From the NCBI GenBank assembly GCA_963796325.1, contig CAWCLF010000001.1, forward strand, positions 1,798,001 to 1,862,000: 64,000 bases of DNA, given 5' to 3'. Position 1 is the first letter of the stretch. Each line of letters begins with the position of its first letter. Made by a program: the position numbers and the translations under genes. Below are positions 35,810 through 44,473 of this stretch, piece by piece. Below the pieces are notes generated by a model. The model was not told where the DNA came from and did no database searches. It was given only the letters and a program-made list of their open reading frames with translations. Source of the DNA: CAVYGN01 sp963796325 (lineage in GTDB: Bacteria > Spirochaetota > Brevinematia > Brevinematales > JAOACQ01).

Positions 35810-36853
35810 ATGCCTGTTGAAAGAAAATTCGCACAAGGATCGATAATTTATTTCGACCATGAAAGGGGCGAAACTATCTTCATACTTAAAAGCGGCAGGG
35901 TGGATTTGAGTTTTATTCAGCCTGAAAGCGGAGAGAAAATAGTCAAGACGCTGAGCCAGGGCGAATTTTTCGGTTTAAAATCGGCTATAATCAACCACAC
36001 GAGGGACGAAATAGCCGAAGCTGTAACGGACGCGCTTACCATAGAGTTCAAAATACCCGATTTCGAAGCCTATGTTTCGAAAAACGTCGAACTTATGAAA
36101 CGCCTCCTCCGGGTCCTTTCCAACCAGCTGAGGAACCTCGGCATAAAAGTCAATAATTATTTAGGCAACAATACCCTTTATCCGCCGAACATAGGCCTGT
36201 TCAAGATCGGGGAATATTATATCAATAACAAGCTTTACAAGCAGGCAATCCAGGTATACGAGCATTATGTCGAACAATATCCGGGAACCAACATCGTTTC
36301 GGAGGCGAAATACAGGATAGGACTCTGCGAGGAAGCTGTTAAAACAGGTTTTATGAAAGACATAAAACCTATCGATCAGATCATAGATGGTGAGGTTGCA
36401 GGCAATTTAACGGGAGCCGTATCCGACACGAAAGAGAGCATGGAAAACGTGCATTCGAAGCTCGGCATCCGCGAGGTCATGGATAAATTTTACAAAGCCC
36501 AGTCGTTCTTTACCGGGGAAGACTATGCAAATGCGGAAAAAAACCTGAGGGAAATGTTCTCTGTCGACACTCAGATCGTTAATACCGATATGCTTTACAA
36601 TGCGAGACTGATGTTCTTCAATTCCCTCTTCAAATTGAATAAATTCAACGAATGCAGTCAGGAAATTACAGAATTTTTAAAAACGGTAAAGGATGCGGTT
36701 TTAATAAAAAAGTCGCTTTTTATTCTGGCGGACATCTATAAAAACCTGAAAAACCCGGAGGGCGAGAAATCTATATTACAGAAGATAGTTATGATGAGCC
36801 CTATAGACGATCTGTCAAAAAAGGCCAAAGAAAGGATGGAAGCTTTAAAATAG
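35810..36853 (+). CDS. Cyclic-nucleotide-binding-like / TPR fusion protein
   Basis: 347 residues. The N-terminal beta roll (about 1-110) follows the cNMP-binding pattern ('GSIIYFDHERGETIFILKSG', 'LSQGEFFGLKSA') without the DNA-binding helix-turn-helix of Crp. It is joined to helical TPR-like repeats ('YYINNKLYKQAIQVYEHYV', 'FYKAQSFFTGEDYANAEKNL', 'ARLMFFNSLFKLNKF'). I do not see the full ligand-binding signature, so cyclic nucleotide binding is unproven. From memory such proteins occur in spirochaetes. It is 9 bases upstream of the Crp-like gene, so they are probably coexpressed. Confidence 0.85.
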   Translation: MPVERKFAQGSIIYFDHERGETIFILKSGRVDLSFIQPESGEKIVKTLSQGEFFGLKSAIINHTRDEIAEAVTDALTIEFKIPDFEAYVSKNVELMKRLLRVLSNQLRNLGIKVNNYLGNNTLYPPNIGLFKIGEYYINNKLYKQAIQVYEHYVEQYPGTNIVSEAKYRIGLCEEAVKTGFMKDIKPIDQIIDGEVAGNLTGAVSDTKESMENVHSKLGIREVMDKFYKAQSFFTGEDYANAEKNLREMFSVDTQIVNTDMLYNARLMFFNSLFKLNKFNECSQEITEFLKTVKDAVLIKKSLFILADIYKNLKNPEGEKSILQKIVMMSPIDDLSKKAKERMEALK

Positions 36854-36862
36854 GGAATTATT

Positions 36863-37522
36863 ATGGGTGAAGAAGCTCTTGACAAGTTTGAAAAATCATT
36901 CAATCCCGGTGATATAATTTTTTGCGAATATGAAAAAGGAGAAGAATTTTATATTATCAAGGAAGGAAAGATCCGTCTTACTAAAATACAGGATAATAAA
37001 GAAAAGACCATGGACCTGATGGAGCCTCCGGCTATTTTCGGTGAAATGGCTTTAATAGAGGATGCGCCCAGGACCGCAACCGCAATAGCCGAAACGCCTG
37101 TAAAACTTGTAGTCCTGAAAAAGCAGAATTTCAACGAACTGCTTGTTTCAAATCCGAAGTGGGCTTTATCGCTGATAAAAATACTGTCAAAGAGGATATT
37201 CGACTGCCAGAGAAGGATAGAAATCCTTTCATTGCAGGAAAACGAATCCAAGGTCCTCGATACCCTTCTCATGCTGGTAGAATTGAAGGGGATAATTCCG
37301 GCCACTTACCAGGATAATAAACCTATAGAACTGGACAATGTAAAGGCCGAGGATATTGCCCACTGGTGCGGACTCGACAACATGGAATGCGAGAAATACC
37401 TTGTCCGCTACGCCAACATGGGAAGAATAGAAAGAACCGTCAATAAAATCGTCATTAAAAACCTGGCGGATATTTACAGGCTTGTCAAAAACAAGAGAAG
37501 ACTCCAGGAAGCGGAGTCATAA
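36863..37522 (+). CDS. Crp/Fnr-like transcriptional regulator
   Basis: 219 residues. The cNMP-binding fold (about 10-120) has 'FNPGDIIFCEYEKGEEFYII' and 'PAIFGEMALIEDAPRTATAI', close to the FGEMALxxxxPRTAT phosphate-binding cassette, so cyclic nucleotide binding is plausible. The C-terminal region (about 150-219) looks like a winged helix ('EDIAHWCGLDNMECEKYLVR', 'MGRIERTVNKIVIKNLADIY'). The previous gene has a related N-terminal domain, so these may work as a pair. Confidence 0.88.
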   Translation: MGEEALDKFEKSFNPGDIIFCEYEKGEEFYIIKEGKIRLTKIQDNKEKTMDLMEPPAIFGEMALIEDAPRTATAIAETPVKLVVLKKQNFNELLVSNPKWALSLIKILSKRIFDCQRRIEILSLQENESKVLDTLLMLVELKGIIPATYQDNKPIELDNVKAEDIAHWCGLDNMECEKYLVRYANMGRIERTVNKIVIKNLADIYRLVKNKRRLQEAES

Positions 37523-37532
37523 GGGCGTTCTG

Positions 37533-38420
37533 CTACAGACCTCTCTCGAGCGGATGATATTTTTTATGAGTATTCTTCAATAATTCCGGCGACACATGCG
37601 TATATATCTGCGTTGTCGATATGTCGCTGTGGCCTAGCATTTCCTGCACAATCCTGAGATCCGCCCCGTTGGTCAGGAGATGTGTCGCAAAACTATGCCT
37701 CAGGGTATGGGGGGTAATATCTTTCTCGATCATAGCTACGCAGGCCCTCTTCTTGACAATGGACCATACCGATATGCGGGTGAGTTTTTTGCCGAGCCTT
37801 GAAATAAAAATTTGATCGGGCAGGCTGCGCTTGCCCGAGAGTTCCTTCCTGTAGAGAAGGTATTTCCGCAGGCTCGACAGGGCTTTTACGCCCACCGGAA
37901 CAAGCCTTTCCTTGCCTCCCTTTCCGAAAACCCTGATGATCCTGTTTTCAAAGGATATATCTCCAGTCCTGAGCGAACAGAGTTCGCTAACCCTTAATCC
38001 GCTCGAATATAGGAGTTCAAGTATGCACGAATCCCTTATATCCTTAGGTGTTTCCGAAGAATTTGCGATCATTGACTCCACTTCCTCAAGCGTCAGGTAA
38101 TGAGGCAGTTTTTTCATATACTGCGGGGATTCAATATTCGCAATCGGATTTTCACCGATCTGTTCCGTTTTTAAAAGAAAAATAAAGTAGGATTTAAGGC
38201 TTGATATTTTTCTTGCGATGCTCCTGTTCGATATGCCTTCTTCGTTAAGATGAATGATATATTCAATTATATCTGCCTCGCGGTAATCTTCCGTTCCTGC
38301 GGTTTTTCCGCAAAAGGCCATGAATTCCCTGATGTCCCTCCTGTAAGCATCAATAGTATTGCCTGACAGCTTTTTCTCGTATGCCAGATACATTTCAAAA
38401 TCAACGGCTCCGCCAGTCAT
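37533..38420 (-). CDS. xerD: Tyrosine recombinase XerC/XerD
   Basis: 295 residues. The N-terminal SAM-like core-binding domain ('YLAYEKKLSGNTIDAYRRD') is followed by the catalytic domain, with Arg in 'SSGLRVSELCSLR', Lys, 'HTLRHSFATHLL' (HxLR), His in 'MLGHSDISTTQIYTHV' and the nucleophile Tyr in the same segment. Only one Xer protein is visible, so C versus D cannot be told. It resolves chromosome dimers at dif. It overlaps uvrB's end by 4 bases (ATGA), so the two are translationally coupled. Confidence 0.88.
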   Translation of the reverse strand: MTGGAVDFEMYLAYEKKLSGNTIDAYRRDIREFMAFCGKTAGTEDYREADIIEYIIHLNEEGISNRSIARKISSLKSYFIFLLKTEQIGENPIANIESPQYMKKLPHYLTLEEVESMIANSSETPKDIRDSCILELLYSSGLRVSELCSLRTGDISFENRIIRVFGKGGKERLVPVGVKALSSLRKYLLYRKELSGKRSLPDQIFISRLGKKLTRISVWSIVKKRACVAMIEKDITPHTLRHSFATHLLTNGADLRIVQEMLGHSDISTTQIYTHVSPELLKNTHKKYHPLERGL

Positions 38421-40426
38421 TTAACCTCTTCCTCTATATCCGCATTTTTGATTTTAACCTTTTGCTTTCCTTCCAGTTTCAGGATCTCGTCCCTGACCTC
38501 TGCAGCCTTTTCGAATTCAAGGTTTTCTGAAAACCTGTACATCAGCTTTTCAAGTTCTTTTAATAAAGCGCTTTTTTCAACATATTTCTTCTTGTATTCA
38601 TCTATAATATCGACTTTTTCCGTTTCTTCCTCGAACTTCCTTTCAAGAATGTCCGTGATCTCCTTTTGGATCGTTTTAGGCGTTATATTGTATTTCCTGT
38701 TATGTTCAACCTGTATATTCCTTCTCCTTTCCGTCTCGCTTAAAGCCTGTTTTATGGAATCGGTCATTTCATCCGCGTACATGATGACTTTGCCGTTGAT
38801 ATGACGGGCGCTTCTTCCAATTATCTGGATCAGGGAACGCGCCGAACGTAAAAAGCCCATCTTGTCGGCGTCGAGTATTATAACAAGCGAGACTTCCGGC
38901 AGGTCGATCCCTTCCCTTAAAAGATTGATGCCCACAAGGACGTCATATGTACCCATCCTTAGTTTTTTGAGTATTTCGACCCTTTCTATTGTTTCGATTT
39001 CAGAATGAAGGTAAGCTACTTTAAGGCCGTTTTCAGTAAGGTAATCCGTAAGGTCTTCGGCCATTTTCTTGGTAAGGGTCGTGATCAGAGTCCTTTCATG
39101 TTTTTTGATCCTCTCCTTTATTTCAATCATGATATTATCGATCTGGCCTATAGTTTTCCTGACTTCAACTTCCGGGTCGACCAGACCCGTCGGCCTGATG
39201 ATCTGTTCCACGATAGCCTGGCTTTTTTTTATTTCGTAATCGGCGGGAGTCGCCGAAACATAGAGGACCTTATTGAGGAGGCTTTCAAATTCGTCGAAAT
39301 GGAGAGGACGGTTATCCAGGGCTGACGGAAGCCTGAATCCGAAATCCACGAGCACCTGTTTTCTCGACCTGTCGCCTTTATACATACCGCCTATCTGCGG
39401 TATGGACTGGTGGGATTCGTCGATAATCATAAGATAATCCCCCGGAAAATAATCGAGCAGGACGAAGGGCCTTTCGCCGGGTTTTCTGAATGAGAGGTGC
39501 CGCGAGTAGTTCTCGATGCCGCTGCAGTATCCCATTTCCTGAAGCATTTCAAGATCGTAGCGGGTCCTTGATTCAAGCCTGTAAGCTTCAATATCCTTGC
39601 CTTCTTTTTTCAGTTCGATCAGCCTGTTTTCGAGTTCTTCTTCGATGAGCGATACGGCGGATTTCATTTTATCATCGGTCGTTAAAAAAAGTTTCGCCGG
39701 ATAAATCACGATTCTTTCAAGCTCTTCGATAATCCTGCCTGTAATGAAATTCAATCTCCTGATCGATTCGACTTCATCTCCCAAAAAAACGATGCGGATG
39801 ATCTCCCTGGAATATGCGGTATGTACGTCTATTATATCTCCTTTTACCCTGAATGCGGCGCGGTTGAGGTCGAAATCGCTTCTTTCGTATTGTATTTTAA
39901 TAAGCGACCTTATTACCTCGTCGCGTCCCTTCTGCATTCCCTTGCTTACCAGGAGCATCAATTCCCTGTAATCGGAAGGAGCGCCTAAGCCGTAAATGCA
40001 TGAAACGGAAGCAACAACGACTACATCTTTCCTGTCCATAAGCGAAGCGACCGCCGATACGCGCATCCTGTCTATCTCGTCATTGATTTTAGAATCCTTT
40101 TCTATATAAAGATCCCTTTGGGGAATATATGCTTCAGGCTGGTAGTAATCGTAATAAGAAACAAAATACTCCACTGAATTGTCGGGAAAATAATCCCTGA
40201 ATTCGCGGAAGAGCTGGGCGGCAAGGGTTTTATTGTGCGACAGGACTATCGTCGGCAGCTGGAGGTTTTCAATGACATGGGCCATAGTGAATGTCTTGCC
40301 GCTTCCGGTTACGCCCAGGAGCGTCTGTGCGGTATTTCCCTTGAGGAAATTTAGAGTCAGCTGCTCAATTGCAAGGGGCTGGTCACCCGATGGTTTGTAA
40401 TTTGCATGAACTTTGAAAAGAGGCAT
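38417..40426 (-). CDS. uvrB: Excinuclease ABC subunit B
   Basis: 669 residues, full length. Walker A 'LLGVTGSGKTFTMA' (about 36-49), the damage-probing beta hairpin 'YYDYYQPEAYIPQRDLYIEK' (about 92-111), 'IDESHQSIPQIGGMYKGDRS', the helicase region 'IGINLLREGIDLPEVS' with 'IQIIGRSARHINGK', and a C-terminal UVR domain (about 622-657) are all present. It verifies DNA damage and hands off to UvrC. Cys is not required. It sits first in a pair with xerD. Confidence 0.96.
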   Translation of the reverse strand: MPLFKVHANYKPSGDQPLAIEQLTLNFLKGNTAQTLLGVTGSGKTFTMAHVIENLQLPTIVLSHNKTLAAQLFREFRDYFPDNSVEYFVSYYDYYQPEAYIPQRDLYIEKDSKINDEIDRMRVSAVASLMDRKDVVVVASVSCIYGLGAPSDYRELMLLVSKGMQKGRDEVIRSLIKIQYERSDFDLNRAAFRVKGDIIDVHTAYSREIIRIVFLGDEVESIRRLNFITGRIIEELERIVIYPAKLFLTTDDKMKSAVSLIEEELENRLIELKKEGKDIEAYRLESRTRYDLEMLQEMGYCSGIENYSRHLSFRKPGERPFVLLDYFPGDYLMIIDESHQSIPQIGGMYKGDRSRKQVLVDFGFRLPSALDNRPLHFDEFESLLNKVLYVSATPADYEIKKSQAIVEQIIRPTGLVDPEVEVRKTIGQIDNIMIEIKERIKKHERTLITTLTKKMAEDLTDYLTENGLKVAYLHSEIETIERVEILKKLRMGTYDVLVGINLLREGIDLPEVSLVIILDADKMGFLRSARSLIQIIGRSARHINGKVIMYADEMTDSIKQALSETERRRNIQVEHNRKYNITPKTIQKEITDILERKFEEETEKVDIIDEYKKKYVEKSALLKELEKLMYRFSENLEFEKAAEVRDEILKLEGKQKVKIKNADIEEEVK

Positions 40427-40588
40427 ATATCCCCCCCTTTTTTAAGAATAATACAGAAAGGACTTTTTAGCAAAAAATGATCCGGGATCTTCGGTTAGAA
40501 AAAATGCAGGATTTCAGTCTTTTTCCCATTATTGTTTTTATTGAAAAACAGGCAGATGATAATTATTATATAAGGCGGGGAGGCTGTT

Positions 40589-41254
40589 TTGGATAAAATT
40601 CAAATTGACGACCTGGCGAAGATCCTTCCGGCAATCCCGGGGATAAACGGAAGCAGCGAATATATCAAATCATCTGTCCTTATTCTTACTGCGCATATCG
40701 ATGGGGAAATAAAATTCCTTCTTCAGAAAAGGGCCCGCAATGTAAGACAGGGCGGGGAAATATCCTTTCCGGGCGGAATGTTCGACCCATCGAAGGATAA
40801 AAATATGGAAGAAACCGCACAAAGAGAGACGATGGAGGAAATGGGGCTGCTCCGCAGTCAGATAAAAGTGATAGGACGCGCCGATACTGTGATTTCTTCG
40901 GGAATGATGATCGAAGGCTTCGTCGGATTTGCACAGATCGATAAAATTGAAGATATAAAAGAGAATCCCGAAGAAGTCGAAAAGGTCCTCGCCGTCCCAG
41001 TTTCTTTTTTCATCCTGAACAAACCTGAGGTTTACAGGGTATGCATCAAGGCCCATCCTTCAATCTACGATAAAAAAGGCAGGCAGAAAGTCCTGCTCCC
41101 TGCCGCGGAGCTGTCGCTGCCGGACCGCTATAGAAAACCCTGGGGAGGTTTTTTGCAGAAGATTTATTTTTACAGGTATGAAAATGAAATAATATGGGGT
41201 ATAACAGCCCGTTTCATTTTCGACATAATTAAAAGATTAACGGCAGTTCAATAA
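40589..41254 (+). CDS. Nudix hydrolase, CoA pyrophosphatase-like
   Basis: 221 residues from a TTG codon at 40589, preceded by a strong GGGGAGG site. The Nudix box is 'GGMFDPSKDKNMEETAQRET' followed by MEEMGL, and the preceding 'QGGEISFPGG' is the CoA-pyrophosphatase (NudL-like) UPF0035 pattern. It probably cleaves CoA or related diphosphates. Its stop lies 1 base from the convergent unknown gene. Confidence 0.85.
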   Translation: MDKIQIDDLAKILPAIPGINGSSEYIKSSVLILTAHIDGEIKFLLQKRARNVRQGGEISFPGGMFDPSKDKNMEETAQRETMEEMGLLRSQIKVIGRADTVISSGMMIEGFVGFAQIDKIEDIKENPEEVEKVLAVPVSFFILNKPEVYRVCIKAHPSIYDKKGRQKVLLPAAELSLPDRYRKPWGGFLQKIYFYRYENEIIWGITARFIFDIIKRLTAVQ

Positions 41255-41255
41255 A

Positions 41256-42914
41256 TCAGGAAACGGTTTTCCCCTTTTTTTTATTTACCTGTCTTAATAG
41301 GTCGCCTGTCCTTTTGATGAATATTTCAAGAAAATGAAGAGAGGCTCTTAACTCTTCGCTTCCCAGGCCCCTTATGTTATATGATTTTATAAATATAATG
41401 CGCAGGTTTTTTAACAGTTCGATGAGCGATTCAAGCAATTCGGGGTAATCGGGAAGATCGTTCAGTACGATCCTGAAAACCGTTTCAAGTCTGGCGGCCT
41501 GGCATAAAAAAGAATATGAACTTGCTGCGCTGATCCTGCAGAGAAGGGGGAATAATTCCTTTTCGAGCATTATGCCGCCGCCTATGATATAGTTATCGGC
41601 GCCTTCCGTCAATCCTTTCAGACCCGGCAGGCTTCCGGCCCCTGCGATATTTACCGAACCCGATGTTTTAACTATGCCTGCCTCGCTTTGAATAACGGCA
41701 ATCGGCGGTATTCTTGATAATGAAGGCGATATAAAGTTTTGCGCCATCTGCTTTAATATATTTACAGTATTAAGGGCGCCTACGGCCGAATGGTAGATAT
41801 TCCTTACCTGGCCGGGCGAGAGGGGAACACCCATTTCAAGCGCGAGGTCGTTCAGGGATTTCAGGGATATCGAGTTTATACCGCCCGGGATCGAAAGGCC
41901 TGTCAATTCCTCGAGAGGAAAAAAAGGCCTGAAAAGCGCACATTCCATGAATATTATGCTGATTTTAATCCTCGGCAATTTCTGCATAGGCCCGAATATG
42001 GCTTTTTTTAAAACTTCCCTGCCGGCGGCAAGGCTTGAATGCAGCTCCTTTTCGACATTGTTTTTCCATTTATCAAGCCAGATGCTTTTATTCGCTTTTA
42101 TCCCTGGGTCGGAAACGGCCTCGATCCCGTCTTCAGTCAACTGATAATAGAGGCTGAATAGAAATCTCGCTTCTTCAGGATCGAGCCTGAAGTTGGAAAA
42201 TAAACTGTCTTCACCATCCGGCTGGAAGTCAAAAGTGTCGGGGCCGGGAGTATCGCTCATTGGGGGCTCTTTTTTAGACTCCAGCCTGAAAAGGCCTATT
42301 CCGGCGAGAAATATTAAAAAAAGGAAAATCGAGCAGGCAAATGAGCTGATCCTTAACAAAACAGGCGCTTTATCCAGGAATAATGCCAGGGAGATCAGTA
42401 CAGGTACTGACAGGCCGGATGCTATGGCAATATAGGGCATCCTTTTTTTAACAGGAGGAAACTGCAGAGGCTTTATATCGTACAGTTCGATCCCGATGAG
42501 ACCGCCCAGCCCCATTATAACTCCGCATTTCAGCCTGCCCGGTGCGAATATTTTTAAAAGCATGTAAGGCAGGGGACCGATAAAGAGGGTCCCTATCGAA
42601 AGGAACGAGGCGGAGACTGCGGAGGCTATCGAAAAGAGATCGCCAGCTTTGGCAAAGGAATCCATAGTATTGATGGTCTTGAAAACCGTATTGACCGAAA
42701 TGCTTTTAAGAGCCGGATATTTATCGGTGATATTTGTCAATGTCCTTTTAAGGTCGGAAAGGGTGATATCGGCGTTGAAGTTTCTCCCTGAAAGGTTCCT
42801 CATTTCCGTTATCATTTCCATGAAGAACAGCCGGAATTCGAGCGACGTGGGATCGTTCATCCAGAAAGCCCTGCGGATGAATTTCCCGATTATTCTGTTC
42901 GCTTCAGGAGGCAT
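41256..42914 (-). CDS. Membrane protein of unknown function, 552 residues
   Basis: Start chosen at 42914 (ATG overlapping the RidA stop by 11 bases); an earlier in-frame start at 42956 is inside RidA. The first 70 residues are helical and soluble. Two hydrophobic regions follow (about 85-135, 'FSIASAVSASFLSIGTLFIG', 'CGVIMGLGGLIGIEL'; and about 160-210, 'IAIASGLSVPVLISLALFLD', 'FLFLIFLAGIGLF'). The C-terminal 330 residues are soluble and helical. No family is recognised. It is the last gene of a coupled three-gene operon. Confidence 0.75.
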   Translation of the reverse strand: MPPEANRIIGKFIRRAFWMNDPTSLEFRLFFMEMITEMRNLSGRNFNADITLSDLKRTLTNITDKYPALKSISVNTVFKTINTMDSFAKAGDLFSIASAVSASFLSIGTLFIGPLPYMLLKIFAPGRLKCGVIMGLGGLIGIELYDIKPLQFPPVKKRMPYIAIASGLSVPVLISLALFLDKAPVLLRISSFACSIFLFLIFLAGIGLFRLESKKEPPMSDTPGPDTFDFQPDGEDSLFSNFRLDPEEARFLFSLYYQLTEDGIEAVSDPGIKANKSIWLDKWKNNVEKELHSSLAAGREVLKKAIFGPMQKLPRIKISIIFMECALFRPFFPLEELTGLSIPGGINSISLKSLNDLALEMGVPLSPGQVRNIYHSAVGALNTVNILKQMAQNFISPSLSRIPPIAVIQSEAGIVKTSGSVNIAGAGSLPGLKGLTEGADNYIIGGGIMLEKELFPLLCRISAASSYSFLCQAARLETVFRIVLNDLPDYPELLESLIELLKNLRIIFIKSYNIRGLGSEELRASLHFLEIFIKRTGDLLRQVNKKKGKTVS

Positions 42915-43305
42915 ATTTACCCTGTGCCCTGCAGCATACCGCCTCGATTTCCACAAGGGCTCCCTTGGGAAGGCCTTTAACCTCGACTGTTGTCCTCACG
43001 GGTTTATGCGAATCGAAATATTTCGAATAGACTCCGTTCAATTCCGGGAATTTCCCCATGTCGGTAATATAGATCGTGATTTTAATTATGTCTTCAGTTG
43101 AAAACGAGCATTCCTTAACGATGCTAAGAATATTTATTATTATCGTTTCGGTCTGCAATGAAACTGTGTCCCCTGTTATATTTCCGGTGCTGCGGTCCAG
43201 GCTTAATTGTCCCGAGATGAACAGGAAGCCGTTTTCCGTTATGACGGCGGTAGAATACGGGCCGGCAGGAGAAGGGCCCGATGACGGGTTGACGAACCGG
43301 TTCAT
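42904..43305 (-). CDS. RidA/YjgF-like reactive-intermediate deaminase
   Basis: 133 residues from the ATG at 43305, which overlaps the thioesterase stop (TAATG). 'VNPSSGPSPAGPYSTAVITE', 'LFISGQLSLDRSTGNI', and 'RTTVEVKGLPKGALVEIEAV' are family signatures, including the Arg that binds the substrate carboxylate. RidA hydrolyses enamine/imine by-products of PLP enzymes. It is coupled on both sides to other genes. Confidence 0.92.
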   Translation of the reverse strand: MNRFVNPSSGPSPAGPYSTAVITENGFLFISGQLSLDRSTGNITGDTVSLQTETIIINILSIVKECSFSTEDIIKITIYITDMGKFPELNGVYSKYFDSHKPVRTTVEVKGLPKGALVEIEAVCCRAQGKYAS

Positions 43306-43751
43306 TATTCGACTCCTTTTTGAACATACCATTCGAAAGTTCCTGAAAATATCCTGTTTTCATCTTCGTCGAACAGTTCGATATTTACCGGGATGAAAGA
43401 CCTTCCTTTGCTTGTGAGATCGGCTGTCACTCTTTTTTTCATTTTTTCATCTAAAGATGCCTTTGAATAGACTTTTCCTTTGGCGGGTTTTGAAAATTTT
43501 ATTTCCGTTTTGCGGACTACGGGTATAACACCTTCAGCCCAATCCTTGAAACTGGACAGAAGGAACTGCCCGCTTGTGGATTCTGCTAATGAAAACAAGG
43601 CGCTCGCATGCACGGTTCCGATATGATTGAGATAATTTTCATTCGATTCGAGCATAAATACGAATCCTTCTCTGTCGGAAAGCCGTATGCCTATGAAACT
43701 GTTGAACGGGATCGAGAGAACGTCCATAATGACCGTCCTGAATAACTTCAT
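43305..43751 (-). CDS. Hotdog-fold thioesterase-like protein
   Basis: 148 residues. The hotdog pattern is 'FVFMLESNENYLNHIGTVHA', then the helix 'SALFSLAESTSGQFL' and later 'KTEIKFSKPAKGKVYSKA' strands; related to DUF4442/PaaI-type proteins. Likely acts on an acyl-CoA, but the active residue is not certain. It begins the operon with RidA and the membrane protein. An inverted repeat, GAAGTGA-N5-TCACTTC (43773-43791), sits 22 bases upstream. Confidence 0.8.
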   Translation of the reverse strand: MKLFRTVIMDVLSIPFNSFIGIRLSDREGFVFMLESNENYLNHIGTVHASALFSLAESTSGQFLLSSFKDWAEGVIPVVRKTEIKFSKPAKGKVYSKASLDEKMKKRVTADLTSKGRSFIPVNIELFDEDENRIFSGTFEWYVQKGVE

Positions 43752-43791
43752 ACCCCGCAGGGCTGGTTTTTAGAAGTGACCATATCACTTC
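43752..43791 (-). repeat. Degenerate palindromic repeat, copy 2, with GAAGTGA inverted repeat
   Basis: On the minus strand GGTCACTTCTAAAAACC leads into CAGCCCTGCGGGG, which aligns with the 8094 copy (GGCACTTCTAAAACCC...). GAAGTGA (43773-43779) and TCACTTC (43785-43791) make a perfect inverted repeat. Its place just upstream of the thioesterase start means it may also act as an operator. Confidence 0.55.
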
Positions 43792-43852
43792 CCCGATAAT
43801 TATTGTAGAGTTTCATTCCAGGATTGTCAATTCGACCGATCGATAATGTTTT

Positions 43853-43881
43853 TTGACAGATATCCGCTCTTATAGTATAAT
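43853..43881 (+). promoter_or_regulatory. Consensus sigma-70 promoter of tRNA-Glu
   Basis: TTGACA (43853-43858) and TATAAT (43876-43881) are separated by 17 bases, and the tRNA begins about 28 bases further on. Confidence 0.9.
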
Positions 43882-43909
43882 ATTTTCCTTTGAGCGGGCA
43901 ACAGTGTTT

Positions 43910-43981
43910 GCCCCCTTCGTCTAGTGGTTAGGACACGGGGTTTTCAACCCCGCAGCGGGGGTTCGATTCCCCCAGGGGGTA
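43910..43981 (+). tRNA. tRNA-Glu (TTC)
   Basis: Acceptor GCCCCCT pairs with AGGGGGT, with a G1-T72 wobble. The anticodon stem CGGGG/CCCCG surrounds TTTTCAA, giving anticodon TTC. The T arm is GGGGGTTCGATTCCCCC and the discriminator is A. CCA is not encoded. It stands alone with its own promoter. Confidence 0.95.
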
Positions 43982-44473
43982 ATTATTATGTATCGAATTG
44001 TATAAGCATATCCTGCAGGCAGCCTTCAAAAGATGTTCAGTATTATAGCAATCTCAATACGAATTCCATCGAATGTTCTCCCTATTTTCCTTGCCGGCTT
44101 CATCCGGCAGAATATTGCTATATCTGACGTAGTTATCAACAATAATACGAAACAGCATTCCAAAAAAAATATTCAAAATTAATAGACAATGAGGGTAGAT
44201 ATTTATGATATTTAAAATAGTTGAAATAAAATTTGTTATACTGCGTCATTATTATTAGGGCGGTTCCCCTAAAGGACCTGTGGGCCAAAATCTATATTTT
44301 TGGAAAATAATTGTAATCTAATAATTCCGCCCAATGGGCACTACCTTACTGCCCCAAAGGGGCAGTTATTAGAAGTGCCCAATAGTAATTTTAACTTATT
44401 TACAACTTGTTTTATTTATATAATAAGTGTATTATAATACTAAAAATTACATGCCAGGAATAAGGGAGGCAAA
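43982..44473. other. Intergenic region of 492 bp with a repeat and no gene
   Basis: Between tRNA-Glu and the ABC ATPase gene. AT-rich, without a convincing reading frame. A GGGCGG...CCGCCC pair flanks 44258-44333 ('TTAGGGCGG' near 44256 and 'CCGCCCAA' near 44328), next to the palindromic repeat at 44336-44380. The operon promoter must lie here but no consensus match stands out. Confidence 0.6.
44336..44380 (-). repeat. Palindromic repeat, copy 3 (GGGCACTTCTA family)
   Basis: GGGCACT (44336-44342) pairs with AGTGCCC (44374-44380), and ACTGCCCC-AAA-GGGGCAGT (44348-44366) forms the inner stem. Read on the minus strand it is GGGCACTTCTAATAACTGCCCC, matching the arm at 8098. The inner stem differs from copy 1, but the arm is shared. 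Confidence 0.85.

Noticed and set aside
43924..44127. 67-codon plus-strand frame after the tRNA-Glu start
   Set aside because: It starts inside the tRNA gene and its sequence has no recognisable protein pattern.
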